DNA of 64,000 nucleotides from positions 62,001 to 126,000 of the forward strand of contig NZ_BCXG01000013.1 of NCBI RefSeq assembly GCF_001894985.1, written 5' to 3'. Within the stretch, counting starts at the first letter, position 1, and each line of letters opens with the position of its first letter. The notes below the pieces were generated by a model. The model had not been told where the DNA came from, made no database searches, and saw only the letters and a program-made list of their open reading frames with translations. Position numbers and translations under genes: made by a program. This DNA is from Rhodococcus tukisamuensis NBRC 100609. GTDB lineage: Bacteria; Actinomycetota; Actinomycetes; Mycobacteriales; Mycobacteriaceae. Below are positions 7,521-16,886 of this stretch, piece by piece.

Positions 7521-10256
7521 TCAGTGCGCGGCCGCGTCCCAACTTCGCCCGGTGCCGACCGAGACCTCGAGCGGGACCGACAGCTCGATCGCGCCGGCCA
7601 TCTTCTCCCGCACCAGCGTCTCGACCTGCTCGCGCTCGGACTCGACCACCTCGAGCACCAGCTCGTCGTGCACCTGCAGCAGCATCCGTGACTTCAGTCC
7701 CGTCGCCGCCAGCGCGTTCTGCACGTCGATCATCGCGACCTTGATGATGTCCGCGGCGGTGCCCTGGATCGGCGCGTTGAGCGCGGCCCGCTCGGCCACC
7801 TCGCGGCGCTGACGGTTGTCGCTGTTGAGGTCCGGCAGGTACCGGCGCCGGCCGTACAGGGTGGAGGTGTAGCCGTCCTTGCGGGCCTGCTCGACCACCT
7901 CGTGGAGGTAGTCCCGCACGCCGCCGAAGCGGGCGAAGTAGGCGTCCATCTGCCCCTTGGCCTCCTCGGTGGAGATCTTCAGCTGCGAGGCCAGTCCGTA
8001 CGCGCTGAGCCCGTAGGCGAGCCCGTACGACATGGCCTTGACCCGACGGCGCAGTTCGGGGGTGACCTCCTCGATCGGCACCCCGAAGGCCCGGGACCCG
8101 ACGAAGCTGTGCAGGTCCTCGCCCGTGTTGAAGGCCTCGATCAGGCCCTCGTCGCGGGAGAGGTGCGCCATGATCCGCATCTCGATCTGGCTGTAGTCGG
8201 CGGTGAGCAGGTAGTCGTACCCCGCGCCGACGACGAAGCCGTCGCGGATCTGCCGTCCGGCGTCGGTGCGGACCGGGATGTTCTGCAGGTTCGGCTCGGT
8301 CGAGGACAGCCGACCCGTGGCCGCGACGGTCTGGTTGAAGGTGGTGTGGATCCGGTCGTCGTCGGCGACCGCCTTGAGCAGTCCGTCCACCGTCACCTTC
8401 AGCCGGGTGGCGTCACGGTGCGCGAGCAGGTGCTCGAGGAACGGGTGGCCGGTCTTCTCGAACAACGACTGCAGGGCGTCCGCGTCGGTGGTGTAGCCGG
8501 TCTTGGTCTTCTTGGTCTTCGGCATGCCGAGGTCCTCGAACAGCACCACCTGCAGCTGCTTGGGCGAGCCGAGGTTGATCTGCTTGTCGATCACCGCGTA
8601 CGCCGCGTTCGCGGCCTGGTTGATCTCGTCGGCGAAGCGGGACTGCAGGTCGCTGAAGTGCGCGGTGTCGACCGCGATGCCGGTGGACTCGACGGTGGCA
8701 AGCACCCCGAGCAGCGGCAGTTCCATGTCCGCGAGCAGTCCGGTGGACTCGATCGTCTCCAGCTCCCCGTCCAGCGCGGCGGCCAGGTCCAGCACGGCCC
8801 GGGCCCGCAGGATCTGCGCCTCGGCGGCGGCCGCGTCGGCCTGGTCCTCGGTGTCGAGCAGCGACAGCTGGCCCTGCTCGGACTCCTCGACCCGCAGCTC
8901 CCGCTTGAGGTAGCGCAGCGACAGGTCGTCGAGGTTGAAGGTGCGCTGACCGGGCCGGACCAGGTACGCCGCGAGGGCGGTGTCGCTGGTCAGTCCGCCG
9001 AGCACCCAGCCGCGGCCGCGCAGCGCGTGCACCGCCGCCTTGGCCTCGTGCAGCGCCTTCGGCGCCGACGGGTCGGCGAGCCAGTCGCCGAGCGCCTGCT
9101 CGTCCTCCGGGGTGGCCGAGGTGGCGACGATGTAGGCGCCCTCGCCGTCGGCGGCCGCGATGGTCACCGCGGTGACGTCGCCCGCGTACGGGGTGCCGGC
9201 GCCGACCACGGACACGCCGCTGCGCGCCCCGGTGCGCGCGTGCTCGGCAAGCCAGGCGCTCACCTCGCCGGGTGCCAGCGCGCCGCCGCGCACCTCGAAG
9301 CCCTCCTCTGCCTCCGGTTCCGCGGAGCTGAGGGTGTCGAACAGCCGGTCCCGCAGCACCCGGAACTCGAGGTCGTCGAAGAGCATGTGGATCTTGTCGC
9401 GGTCCCACGGCGCCAGCACCAGCTGGTCCGGCGTGTACGGCAGCGGGACGTCGCGCACCATCTCGGTGAGCTGACGGTTGAGCACCACCGCCGACAGGTT
9501 CGCGCGCAGCGAGTCGCCGACCTTGCCGCGGACCTCGTCGACGCGGTCGACGAGCTGGTCGAGCGAGCCGTACTCGCGGATCCACTTGGCGGCGGTCTTC
9601 TCCCCCACACCGGGGATGCCGGGCAGGTTGTCGCTCGGGTCGCCGCGCAGCGCCGCGTAGTCCGGGTACTGGCGCGGGGTGAGCCCGTACTTGCCCTCGA
9701 CCTCCTCCGGGGTGAACCGGGTGAGCTCGGAGACGCCGCGCTTGGGGTAGAGCACGGTCACGTCGGGGGTGACCAGCTGCAGGGCGTCGCGGTCGCCGGT
9801 GCAGACCAGCACCCGGTAGCCGAGCGCGGTGGCCTGGGTGGTGAGGGTGGCGATGATGTCGTCCGCCTCGAAACCGGCCTCGGCCATCACCGGGATGCCC
9901 ATCGCGCCGAGCACGTCCTTGGTGATCTCCACCTGACCCTTGAACTCGTCCGGGGTCTTCGCGCGGTTCGCCTTGTACTCGGGGAACGCCTCGGCCCGGA
10001 AGGTCTGCCGGGACACGTCGAACGCGGCCGCCACGTGGGTGGGCTGCTCGTCGCGCAGCAGGTTGATCAGCATCGAGGTGAAGCCGTACACCGCGTTGGT
10101 GGTCTGACCGCTGTGGGTCTTGAAGTTCTCCGCGGGCAGCGCGAAGAACGCCCGGTAGGCCAGGGAGTGCCCGTCGAGCAGCAGCAGCGTCGGCTGCGGG
10201 CCCGCGGTGTCGCCGTCGGTTCGGGTGGTGGACCGTTCATCGGTTGCTGGGCTCAC
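7521..10256 (-). CDS. polA: DNA polymerase I, 911 aa
   Basis: The N-terminal 5'-3' exonuclease domain starts TLLLLDGHSLAYRAFFALP and carries LRDEQPTHVAAAFD and GEKTAAKWIREYGS. A central 3'-5' exonuclease-like domain follows, then the polymerase domain with motif A TADYSQIEMRIMAHLS, motif B RRRVKAMSYGLAYGLSAYGL and motif C LLQVHDELVLEV. GTG at 10256 is chosen because it gives MSPATDER, like mycobacterial PolA, and because a TAGACT -10 box lies exactly seven bases upstream, the leaderless arrangement; a GTG 24 bases further up would lie before that transcript. It acts in repair and Okazaki fragment processing. Confidence 0.95.
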   Translation of the reverse strand: MSPATDERSTTRTDGDTAGPQPTLLLLDGHSLAYRAFFALPAENFKTHSGQTTNAVYGFTSMLINLLRDEQPTHVAAAFDVSRQTFRAEAFPEYKANRAKTPDEFKGQVEITKDVLGAMGIPVMAEAGFEADDIIATLTTQATALGYRVLVCTGDRDALQLVTPDVTVLYPKRGVSELTRFTPEEVEGKYGLTPRQYPDYAALRGDPSDNLPGIPGVGEKTAAKWIREYGSLDQLVDRVDEVRGKVGDSLRANLSAVVLNRQLTEMVRDVPLPYTPDQLVLAPWDRDKIHMLFDDLEFRVLRDRLFDTLSSAEPEAEEGFEVRGGALAPGEVSAWLAEHARTGARSGVSVVGAGTPYAGDVTAVTIAAADGEGAYIVATSATPEDEQALGDWLADPSAPKALHEAKAAVHALRGRGWVLGGLTSDTALAAYLVRPGQRTFNLDDLSLRYLKRELRVEESEQGQLSLLDTEDQADAAAAEAQILRARAVLDLAAALDGELETIESTGLLADMELPLLGVLATVESTGIAVDTAHFSDLQSRFADEINQAANAAYAVIDKQINLGSPKQLQVVLFEDLGMPKTKKTKTGYTTDADALQSLFEKTGHPFLEHLLAHRDATRLKVTVDGLLKAVADDDRIHTTFNQTVAATGRLSSTEPNLQNIPVRTDAGRQIRDGFVVGAGYDYLLTADYSQIEMRIMAHLSRDEGLIEAFNTGEDLHSFVGSRAFGVPIEEVTPELRRRVKAMSYGLAYGLSAYGLASQLKISTEEAKGQMDAYFARFGGVRDYLHEVVEQARKDGYTSTLYGRRRYLPDLNSDNRQRREVAERAALNAPIQGTAADIIKVAMIDVQNALAATGLKSRMLLQVHDELVLEVVESEREQVETLVREKMAGAIELSVPLEVSVGTGRSWDAAAH

Positions 10257-10263
10257 CGCAGTG

Positions 10264-10269
10264 AGTCTA
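10264..10269 (-). promoter_or_regulatory. -10 box of a leaderless polA promoter
   Basis: On the minus strand TAGACT is followed by seven bases and then the polA GTG. This matches the actinobacterial TANNNT -10 element with transcription starting at or next to the start codon. The same TAG-NN-T plus seven bases plus start codon occurs at pyk, bcp and hisA in this window. Confidence 0.5.
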
Positions 10270-10312
10270 GGGAGCGACACCGACAGTGTGGAACCAACCT
10301 GGCCGACGGCGG

Positions 10313-11042
<730 letters not shown>

Positions 11043-11056
<14 letters not shown>

Positions 11057-12005
11057 CGTCGGGCACCCCCAGGTAGGCGGCGATCACGGCCGGGTTCGCC
11101 CGGATCGCGGCGGGCAGGTCGTCGGCGATCTTGCGGCCGAACTCGAGCACCACGATGCGGTCCGTCACCCCCATCACCAGGCGCATGTCGTGCTCGATGA
11201 GCAGCACGGTGAACCCGTCGTCGCGGATCTTGCGAATCAGGTCCATCAGCGCCGCCTTCTCGCTGGGGTTGAACCCGGCGGCCGGCTCGTCGAGGCAGAG
11301 CAGCTTCGGCTCGGTGGCCAGCGCGCGGGCGATCTCCAGCCGCCGCTGGTCCCCGTAGGAAAGGTTGCGGGCCTTCTCCACCGCACGGGGGGCGATCCCG
11401 ACGAACTCGAGCAGCGCCATCCCCCGGTCGACCGCGTCGCGTTCCTCCCGCCGGTGCCGCGCGGTCCGGAAGATCGCGCCCGGCACGGAGGTCCGGTGCC
11501 GGGCGTCGGTGCCGACGACGACGTTCTCGAGCGCCGTCATCTCCCCGAACAGCCGGATGTTCTGAAAGGTCCGCGCGATGCCGAGCCGGGTGATCTCGTT
11601 GCGCTTCGTTTTGGCGAGCAGCTTGCCGTCGAACGTCACCGACCCCGACGACGGCGTGTATACGCCCGTGAGCGCGTTGAAGCAGGTGGTCTTGCCGGCG
11701 CCGTTGGGCCCGATCAGCCCGAGGATCTCGCCGCGGCGGATCTCGAAGGACACCGCATCCAGCGCCACCAGCCCGCCGAACTGCACGGACAGTTCCTCGG
11801 TCCGCAGCAGCACCTCGCCCTCGCCGGTGTCGATCTCGCGCTGCGGGGCGACCACCTCCGCGACCACGTCCGGGTCCGCGAGGGCCGGGTCGATCGCGGA
11901 CACGTCGACCACGCCGGCGGTCGGGATGTCGACCTCCGGCGCGAGGTCGGCGGCCATGTCCTCGTTGTCGAACATCGCGTCGCCCGGCCCGGGCCCCGCC
12001 GTCAT
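11043..12005 (-). CDS. livG: Branched-chain amino-acid ABC transporter ATPase LivG, 320 aa
   Basis: After an unusual acidic N-terminal extension of about 65 residues, the ABC domain starts TEELSVQFGGLVALDAVSF, with Walker A GPNGAGKTT, signature LSYGDQRRLEIARALA and Walker B LLCLDEPAAGFNP. The ARTFQNIRLF and LLIEHDMRLVMG segments are typical of LivG. LivG proteins are usually around 255 residues, so the extension is extra and probably disordered. ATG at 12005 overlaps the stop of livM as ATGA. Confidence 0.92.
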
Positions 12006-13240
12006 CGCCGGTCCGCCGGGGTCGTGGCGTCGGCCGCCGCGCTCGGACGGACCGCCTGGTACACCTGCCTGCCGTAGGTCAGCAGCTTCTGTCGCGCCGG
12101 GAAGAGCCCCTGCGGGCGGAAGATCATCAGCACCACCAGGGCCAGTCCGAAGAAGAGGTACTTGTAGTCGCCGAGGGACTGGCCGCCGACCTCGATCGAC
12201 ATCGCCCGGTTGGGCAGGTACACGATGATGAAGGCGCCGACGATCACGCCGAGCTTGTTGCCCTGGCCGCCGATCACCACCGCGCACAGGAACAGCATCG
12301 AGTTGATGACGTTGAAGCCGGTCGGGTTGATGAACTGCACCTGGCCCGCGTACAGCGCGCCGGACAGTCCGCCGATGGACGCACCGATCGTGAACGCCCA
12401 CAGCTTGAACTTGAAGGTGGGCACCCCCATGATCTCGGCGGCGTCCTCGTCCTCGCGGATCGCCACCCACGCCCGGCCGACGCGGCTGCGCTCGAGGTTC
12501 CCGACGATCAGCAGCACCGCGATCACCAGGACCATGCCGACCCAGTACCACCACACACCGGAGTTGATGTCGCCCGCGGAGTTGCCCGCGGAGAAGACGC
12601 CGAACGGCTTGTCCTCGGAGACCCCGATCCGCGGGTAGGCGATCTCGGCCAGGCCCTGGCCGCCGTTGGTGACGTCGGTGAGGTTGTCCGCCAGCAACCG
12701 CACGATCTCGCCGAAGCCGAGGGTGACGATGGCCAGGTAGTCCCCGCGCAGGCGCAGCGTCGGGGTGCCGAGTATCAGCCCGGTGAACGCGGTGATCGCC
12801 ACCGCGATCGGCAGGCAGGACAGCCACGCCCAGTCGGTGGAGAAGAAGCCGTCGGCGGTCATCTTGTTCCACGGGCTGTTCGGGCTGGTGAGCAGCGCGA
12901 CGGTGTACGCGCCGACGGCGTAGAAGCCGACGTACCCGAGGTCGAGCAGGCCGGCCTGCCCGACCACCACGTTGAGCCCGACCGCGATCAGCGCGTACAT
13001 GGCGAACTGCGCCATCACGCCGCCGAAGTCGGTGCCCGGGGTGTCCAGCAGCGGCGGGCGCCACACCGGCAGGATCGCGATCAGCGCGATCAGCGGGACC
13101 CCGACGAGCCACTGCATCGGCCGGGCCAGGCCGTTCCACCAGCCCCGGATCGCGTCGCCGACACCGCGGCGCGGCGGACCGGGCTCGGTCGGGAACCCGT
13201 CCGGGTCGCGGCGTCCGGTGCTGGTGTCGGTGGTGCTCAT
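12002..13240 (-). CDS. livM: Branched-chain amino-acid ABC transporter permease LivM, 412 aa
   Basis: A cytosolic N-terminus of about 35 residues leads into a polytopic membrane protein with ALIAVGLNVVVGQAGLLDLG, YVGFYAVGAYTVAL, LRLRGDYLAIVTLGFGEIVR and LSGALYAGQVQFINP, the signature segments of LivM. MSTTDTS at 13240 is the start because its ATG overlaps the livH stop as ATGA; longer readings upstream run inside livH. It forms the membrane channel with LivH. Confidence 0.93.
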   Translation of the reverse strand: MSTTDTSTGRRDPDGFPTEPGPPRRGVGDAIRGWWNGLARPMQWLVGVPLIALIAILPVWRPPLLDTPGTDFGGVMAQFAMYALIAVGLNVVVGQAGLLDLGYVGFYAVGAYTVALLTSPNSPWNKMTADGFFSTDWAWLSCLPIAVAITAFTGLILGTPTLRLRGDYLAIVTLGFGEIVRLLADNLTDVTNGGQGLAEIAYPRIGVSEDKPFGVFSAGNSAGDINSGVWWYWVGMVLVIAVLLIVGNLERSRVGRAWVAIREDEDAAEIMGVPTFKFKLWAFTIGASIGGLSGALYAGQVQFINPTGFNVINSMLFLCAVVIGGQGNKLGVIVGAFIIVYLPNRAMSIEVGGQSLGDYKYLFFGLALVVLMIFRPQGLFPARQKLLTYGRQVYQAVRPSAAADATTPADRR

Positions 13241-14274
13241 ACCCGCGCCCTCCCCAGGGACTCGCCGAGGATGCCGGTGGGGCGGAACATCAGCACCACC
13301 ACGAGCAGCACGAACGCGACCACGTCGCGCCACTCGCTGCCGAACACCACCTGGCCGTAGTTCTCCATCACGCCGAGCGCGAGTCCGCCGAGCAGCGCGC
13401 CGCGGAGGTTGCCGATGCCGCCGAGCACGGCCGCCGCAAACGCCTTGATGCCCAGGATGAACCCGCCGTTGTAGATGATCCCGGACGGGATCTTCAGGGT
13501 GTAGAGCAGCGCGGCGGCGCCGGCGAGGACGCCGCCGAGCAGGAAGGTCAGCATGATGATCCGCTCCCGCGAGATCCCCATCAGGGTGGCGGTGTCCGGG
13601 TCCTGCGCGACCGCGCGGATGCCGCGGCCGAACCGGGTGCGGTTGATGATCATGTCGGTGAGCAGCGTGAGCAGCAGCGCCGCCACGATGATCACGACCG
13701 TCACGTTGGTGACCACCGCGCCGCCGATGGTGAACACCTCCACCGGCTGGACCAGTTTGATCGGCTGCTGCGCGTTGGTGCCGCCGAGTCCGGGCCAGAT
13801 CTTCGGCAGCACGTAGTGCACGAATTCCTGGAGCACGAACGACATCCCGATCGCCGTGATCAGGAACACCAGCGGTTTCGCGCCGCGTCGGCGCAGCGGC
13901 CGGTAGGCGACGCGTTCGAGGCCGACGGCCGCGGCCCCGGAGACGGCCATGCCGAACAGCATGGCCAGCCCCAGGAACACGACCGTCGCGACGACCCCCT
14001 CGTTGTAGGCGTTGCCACTGGGGGTGAACCCCATCAGCTCCAGCGCCACGTACTGACCGAACATGCCGAGCATGAAGATCTCGGAGTGCGCGAAGTTGAT
14101 CAGCCGCAACACCCCGTAGACCAGCGTGTACCCGATGGCCACCAACGCGTAGATGGCGCCGTAGCTGAGCCCGTCGACGGTGAGCTGCCAGAAGCTGCGG
14201 GTCAGCCCCTCGACGTTGAAGTCGACGTTGCCGGCGTACAGGGTCGCCGTCTCGGCGAGGGCGATCGCGCTCAT
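13237..14274 (-). CDS. livH: Branched-chain amino-acid ABC transporter permease LivH, 345 aa
   Basis: The hydrophobic core carries LSYGAIYALVAIGYTLVYG, INFAHSEIFMLGMFGQY and the loop RAVAQDPDTATLMGISRER, all characteristic of LivH, and IKAFAAAVLGGIGNLRGAL near the end. The protein starts with about 20 residues before the first helix, longer than usual. The gene lies 28 bases after livK and overlaps livM by four bases, so the whole set is one transcript. Confidence 0.93.
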   Translation of the reverse strand: MSAIALAETATLYAGNVDFNVEGLTRSFWQLTVDGLSYGAIYALVAIGYTLVYGVLRLINFAHSEIFMLGMFGQYVALELMGFTPSGNAYNEGVVATVVFLGLAMLFGMAVSGAAAVGLERVAYRPLRRRGAKPLVFLITAIGMSFVLQEFVHYVLPKIWPGLGGTNAQQPIKLVQPVEVFTIGGAVVTNVTVVIIVAALLLTLLTDMIINRTRFGRGIRAVAQDPDTATLMGISRERIIMLTFLLGGVLAGAAALLYTLKIPSGIIYNGGFILGIKAFAAAVLGGIGNLRGALLGGLALGVMENYGQVVFGSEWRDVVAFVLLVVVLMFRPTGILGESLGRARV

Positions 14275-14302
14275 CGGACCTCTCTCGGACCGTCGCGGTG
14301 GG

Positions 14303-15532
14303 TCAGTTGACCTTGTAGATCTGGATCAGGGCGTTCGACAGCTCGCCCTGCGGGTTCCACTGGTACCGCTTGCCGACGCCCTGGCCGTCGTAGGCCTTGA
14401 CGAACTCCAGCAGCCCGGCGCGGTCCTTCACGCCGGAGTCGATGGCCGTGAGCATGATCGTGGTGAGGTCGTAGCCCTCCACCGAGTACACGCCGGGGGC
14501 CTGGCCGTTGAACTCCTGGTACTCGGCGGCCAGCGCGGGCGGCGCCGGGATGCAGGGGCAGGTCAGGACGGCGTCCTGCGCGGCGCTGCCGGCCTGCTTG
14601 ACGAACTCGGGGTCGTTCGAGCCGTCGCCGGAGCTGAAGGGCGCGGTGACGCCGCCCTCCCGCAGCTGGGTCACGAACGGCGCGGCCTCGGCGTAGTAGC
14701 CGGAGTACCAGATCGCGTCCGGTGCGGCCGCCTTGATCTGGGAGACGGTGGCCGAGAAGTCCTTCTGGCCGCTCTTCACGCTGGCCGCGCAGCCGGGGTC
14801 GGCGGCGGCGCCCAGTTCGGCGGTGACCACCTTGGCGAGGCCGACGCCGTAGTCGGTGTCGTCCTGCACCACGCACACCTTCTTCGCGTCGAGGGTGCCG
14901 GTGAGGTACTTCGCGGCGACGGAGCCCTGGCTGTTGTCGTTGCCCAGGCCGCGGAAGAAGGTGGTCCAGCCGTTCTCGGTGAGGGTCGGGTTGGTGGCCG
15001 ACGCGGTGAGGAACGGCAGGCCGGCCTGGTTGAAGATCGAGCCGGTGGCCTTGGTCTCGCCGGAGAACGCGGGCCCGAGGAGCCCGATGACGGACTGGTC
15101 GCCGACGATGTTCGGCGCCACCTGGGTGGCCTTCTGGGGGTCGCCCTCGGTGTCGAACTGACGCATCTCGACCTGGCAGTTCGGGTTGGCCTGGTTGTGC
15201 TTGTCGAGCGCCAGCTTGGCGCCGTAGAGGATGTTCTGGCCGAGCGCGGCGTTCGGCCCGGTGAGCGCCCCCGCCATGGCCAGGGTGACGCCGGAGCAGG
15301 TCGCGTTGCCGCTGCCGGCTGGGTTGACCGCGTCGGTGACGTCCGCGGTGGGCACCTCGCTGCCCTGGGCGTCTAGGAGCACCTGCGGCTGGATGCTCAG
15401 TGCGCTCGAGGAGGAATCCGAGGACGTGCCGCCGGAGGATCCGCCGTCGGTCGACTTGCTGCTACACCCCGCGACCACCAGTGTCGCGGCCACTCCCACG
15501 ATCAATGCGCCCTTCGCTGCACGACGATGCAC
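14303..15532 (-). CDS. livK: Branched-chain amino-acid ABC transporter substrate-binding lipoprotein LivK, 409 aa
   Basis: GTG at 15532 has GGAGG six bases upstream and gives a signal peptide (HRRAAKGALIVGVAATLVV) with lipobox VAGC (Cys23), then a Ser/Gly-rich linker. The type-I periplasmic-binding fold follows: MAGALTGPNAALGQNILYG, LLGPAFSGETKATGSIF, FLTASATNPTLTENG and VVQDDTDYGVGLAKVV. It captures the ligand outside the membrane and is the first gene of the liv operon. Ligand identity (Leu/Ile/Val versus another amino acid or amide) is not certain. Confidence 0.93.
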   Translation of the reverse strand: MHRRAAKGALIVGVAATLVVAGCSSKSTDGGSSGGTSSDSSSSALSIQPQVLLDAQGSEVPTADVTDAVNPAGSGNATCSGVTLAMAGALTGPNAALGQNILYGAKLALDKHNQANPNCQVEMRQFDTEGDPQKATQVAPNIVGDQSVIGLLGPAFSGETKATGSIFNQAGLPFLTASATNPTLTENGWTTFFRGLGNDNSQGSVAAKYLTGTLDAKKVCVVQDDTDYGVGLAKVVTAELGAAADPGCAASVKSGQKDFSATVSQIKAAAPDAIWYSGYYAEAAPFVTQLREGGVTAPFSSGDGSNDPEFVKQAGSAAQDAVLTCPCIPAPPALAAEYQEFNGQAPGVYSVEGYDLTTIMLTAIDSGVKDRAGLLEFVKAYDGQGVGKRYQWNPQGELSNALIQIYKVN

Positions 15533-15749
15533 GTCCCACCTCCGAAATAGGTGCTCCCCGGTCGCGCCGGAGGGGCCGACCACGCCAGCCCGGGGAAAAC
15601 ATATCCCCGCCGGAATCACCGTGCATCACAATGGAATATCCACGGCGTTTCGCGTTTCGGTGCGGAGAATTACGTGGCAGACAGGCACGAAACATGCCGG
15701 AAACGCCCCGGTCACCACCGGGGCAGTTTTCCGCGGCCGACCGGGCGTG

Positions 15750-16358
15750 TCAGCCGGCGCTGAGCGTATCCAGGATCACCGTTGCGACGACCTTCATGCT
15801 GGTCCGGCCGTCCATCGCGGCGCGCTGGATCCACTTGAACGCCTCGGGCTCGGTCAGCGACTGCGAGGCCATCAGCGCGCTCTTGGCCCGCTCGACCAGC
15901 TTGCGCGTCTCGATGCGGTCGGTCAGGTTGACCACCTCGGCCTCGAGGGCGGAGAGCTCCGCGAACCGGCTCACGGCCAGCTCGACGGCCGGCACCAGGT
16001 CCGCCTTGGAGAACGGCTTGACCAGGTACGCCATCGCACCGGCGTCCCGGGCCCGCTCGACCAGCTCGCGCTGACTGAACGCGGTCAGGATCACCACCGG
16101 CGCAATACGTTTCACGGCAATCTCGGAGGCGGCGTCGATCCCGTCGCGGCGGGGCATCTTCACGTCCATGATCACCAGGTCGGGCCGCAGCTCCTCGGCG
16201 AGCTCGACGGCGCGCTGCCCGTCCCCGGCCTCGCCGACAACGTCGTACCCCTCCTCGCGGAGCATCTCGACCAGGTCCATACGGATCAGGACCTCGTCCT
16301 CGGCGACCACCACACGGCGCGGGGCGGGTCCTTCTCCCTGCGTGACAGGAGCGTTCAT
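15750..16358 (-). CDS. pdtaR: PdtaR-like response regulator with ANTAR RNA-binding domain, 202 aa
   Basis: An N-terminal receiver domain has the acidic pair Glu20-Asp21, phosphoacceptor Asp65 in VIMDVKMP and the lysine in YLVKPF. The C-terminal third (about 140-200) is an ANTAR helical domain (RKLVERAKSALMASQSLTE, then EAFKWIQRAAMDGRTSM), which binds paired-hairpin RNAs to prevent termination. M. tuberculosis Rv1626 has the same architecture and also lies near polA. The cognate sensor kinase PdtaS is not in the window. GAGGAAGG precedes the ATG. Confidence 0.93.
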   Translation of the reverse strand: MNAPVTQGEGPAPRRVVVAEDEVLIRMDLVEMLREEGYDVVGEAGDGQRAVELAEELRPDLVIMDVKMPRRDGIDAASEIAVKRIAPVVILTAFSQRELVERARDAGAMAYLVKPFSKADLVPAVELAVSRFAELSALEAEVVNLTDRIETRKLVERAKSALMASQSLTEPEAFKWIQRAAMDGRTSMKVVATVILDTLSAG

Positions 16359-16424
16359 CGTTGCCTTCCTCTACTGCCGGCCACCTCGGAAACATGGCAC
16401 AAGCCTTTTGAAGGGTACCGGTGC

Positions 16425-16452
16425 TTGACCCTGCCACCCGATCTTCTAGAGT
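16425..16452 (+). promoter_or_regulatory. Sigma-70-type promoter of the tRNA gene
   Basis: TTGACC (16425-16430) and TAGAGT (16447-16452) are separated by 16 bases, giving a strong housekeeping promoter. The predicted transcript start is near 16459, nine bases before the mature tRNA 5' end at 16468. Confidence 0.7.
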
Positions 16453-16467
16453 GGACACGCAGCACCC

Positions 16468-16544
16468 GCCCTCGTATCCCAATTGGCAGAGGAAACGGAT
16501 TCAAAACCCGTGCAGTGTGAGTTCGAGTCTCACCGAGGGCACCA
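16468..16544 (+). tRNA. tRNA with CAA (leucine) anticodon but a short variable loop
   Basis: The acceptor stem GCCCTCG/CGAGGGC is perfect, followed by discriminator A and encoded CCA (16542-16544). The T arm is GTGAG-TTCGAGT-CTCAC. The D arm reads as a 3-bp stem (TCC/GGA) with an 11-base loop containing AATTGGCAGA, the leucine type. The anticodon arm is ACGGA-TTCAAAA-CCCGT with an A-C mismatch at the bottom pair and anticodon CAA. Leucine tRNAs normally have a long variable arm, but here only five bases (GCAGT) are found, so this is a hybrid molecule of 77 bases. It has its own promoter. Charging with leucine is therefore probable but not assured. Confidence 0.85.
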
Positions 16545-16592
16545 GTAAGGCCAGATCAGAGCAGGTTTTCGAGCGGGTACCCCAATGGGGGT

Positions 16593-16763
16593 ATGCCCAG
16601 AGAAGCTCGCAAGCAAATCGGCGACCGGCTCGACTCCGTCGGCTGCACCACCTGGCACCGGCAGGGAAGCCCCCTCGACTCGGCCGGCTCGACGGACTTC
16701 GGCTTCATCCGCCTGACGGGCTCGGACGACCTGATCTTCGGCCTCCTGCCGCTCGGTTCCTGA
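16593..16763 (+). CDS. Possible small protein downstream of the tRNA, 56 aa
   Basis: The frame begins MPREARKQIGDRLDSVG and ends FGLLPLGS. Third codon positions are almost all G or C (for instance GAC CGG CTC GAC TCC GTC GGC), as in real genes of this genome, which argues for coding. No family is recognised and no clear ribosome site precedes the ATG. It lies 48 bases after the tRNA on the same strand and ends shortly before a hairpin terminator, so it could be read from the tRNA promoter. Confidence 0.35.
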   Translation: MPREARKQIGDRLDSVGCTTWHRQGSPLDSAGSTDFGFIRLTGSDDLIFGLLPLGS

Positions 16764-16800
16764 CCCAGCGGCCCGTCTCTCACGGTCCCCGCACCAAGAA

Positions 16801-16825
16801 GCCCCCACCTCGTCGAGATGGGGGC
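16801..16825. terminator. Bidirectional hairpin terminator
   Basis: GCCCCCA (16801-16807) pairs with TGGGGGC (16819-16825); inside, CTC pairs with GAG around a three-base loop with one C-A mismatch. It separates the rightward tRNA/small ORF unit from the leftward DUF4304 gene and could serve both. Confidence 0.65.
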
Positions 16826-16886
16826 CTCTCCCTGCCCGACAGTGAGATTGACGGCTCGCCTGTCAGAACTGCGGTGGGCGCGCCTT

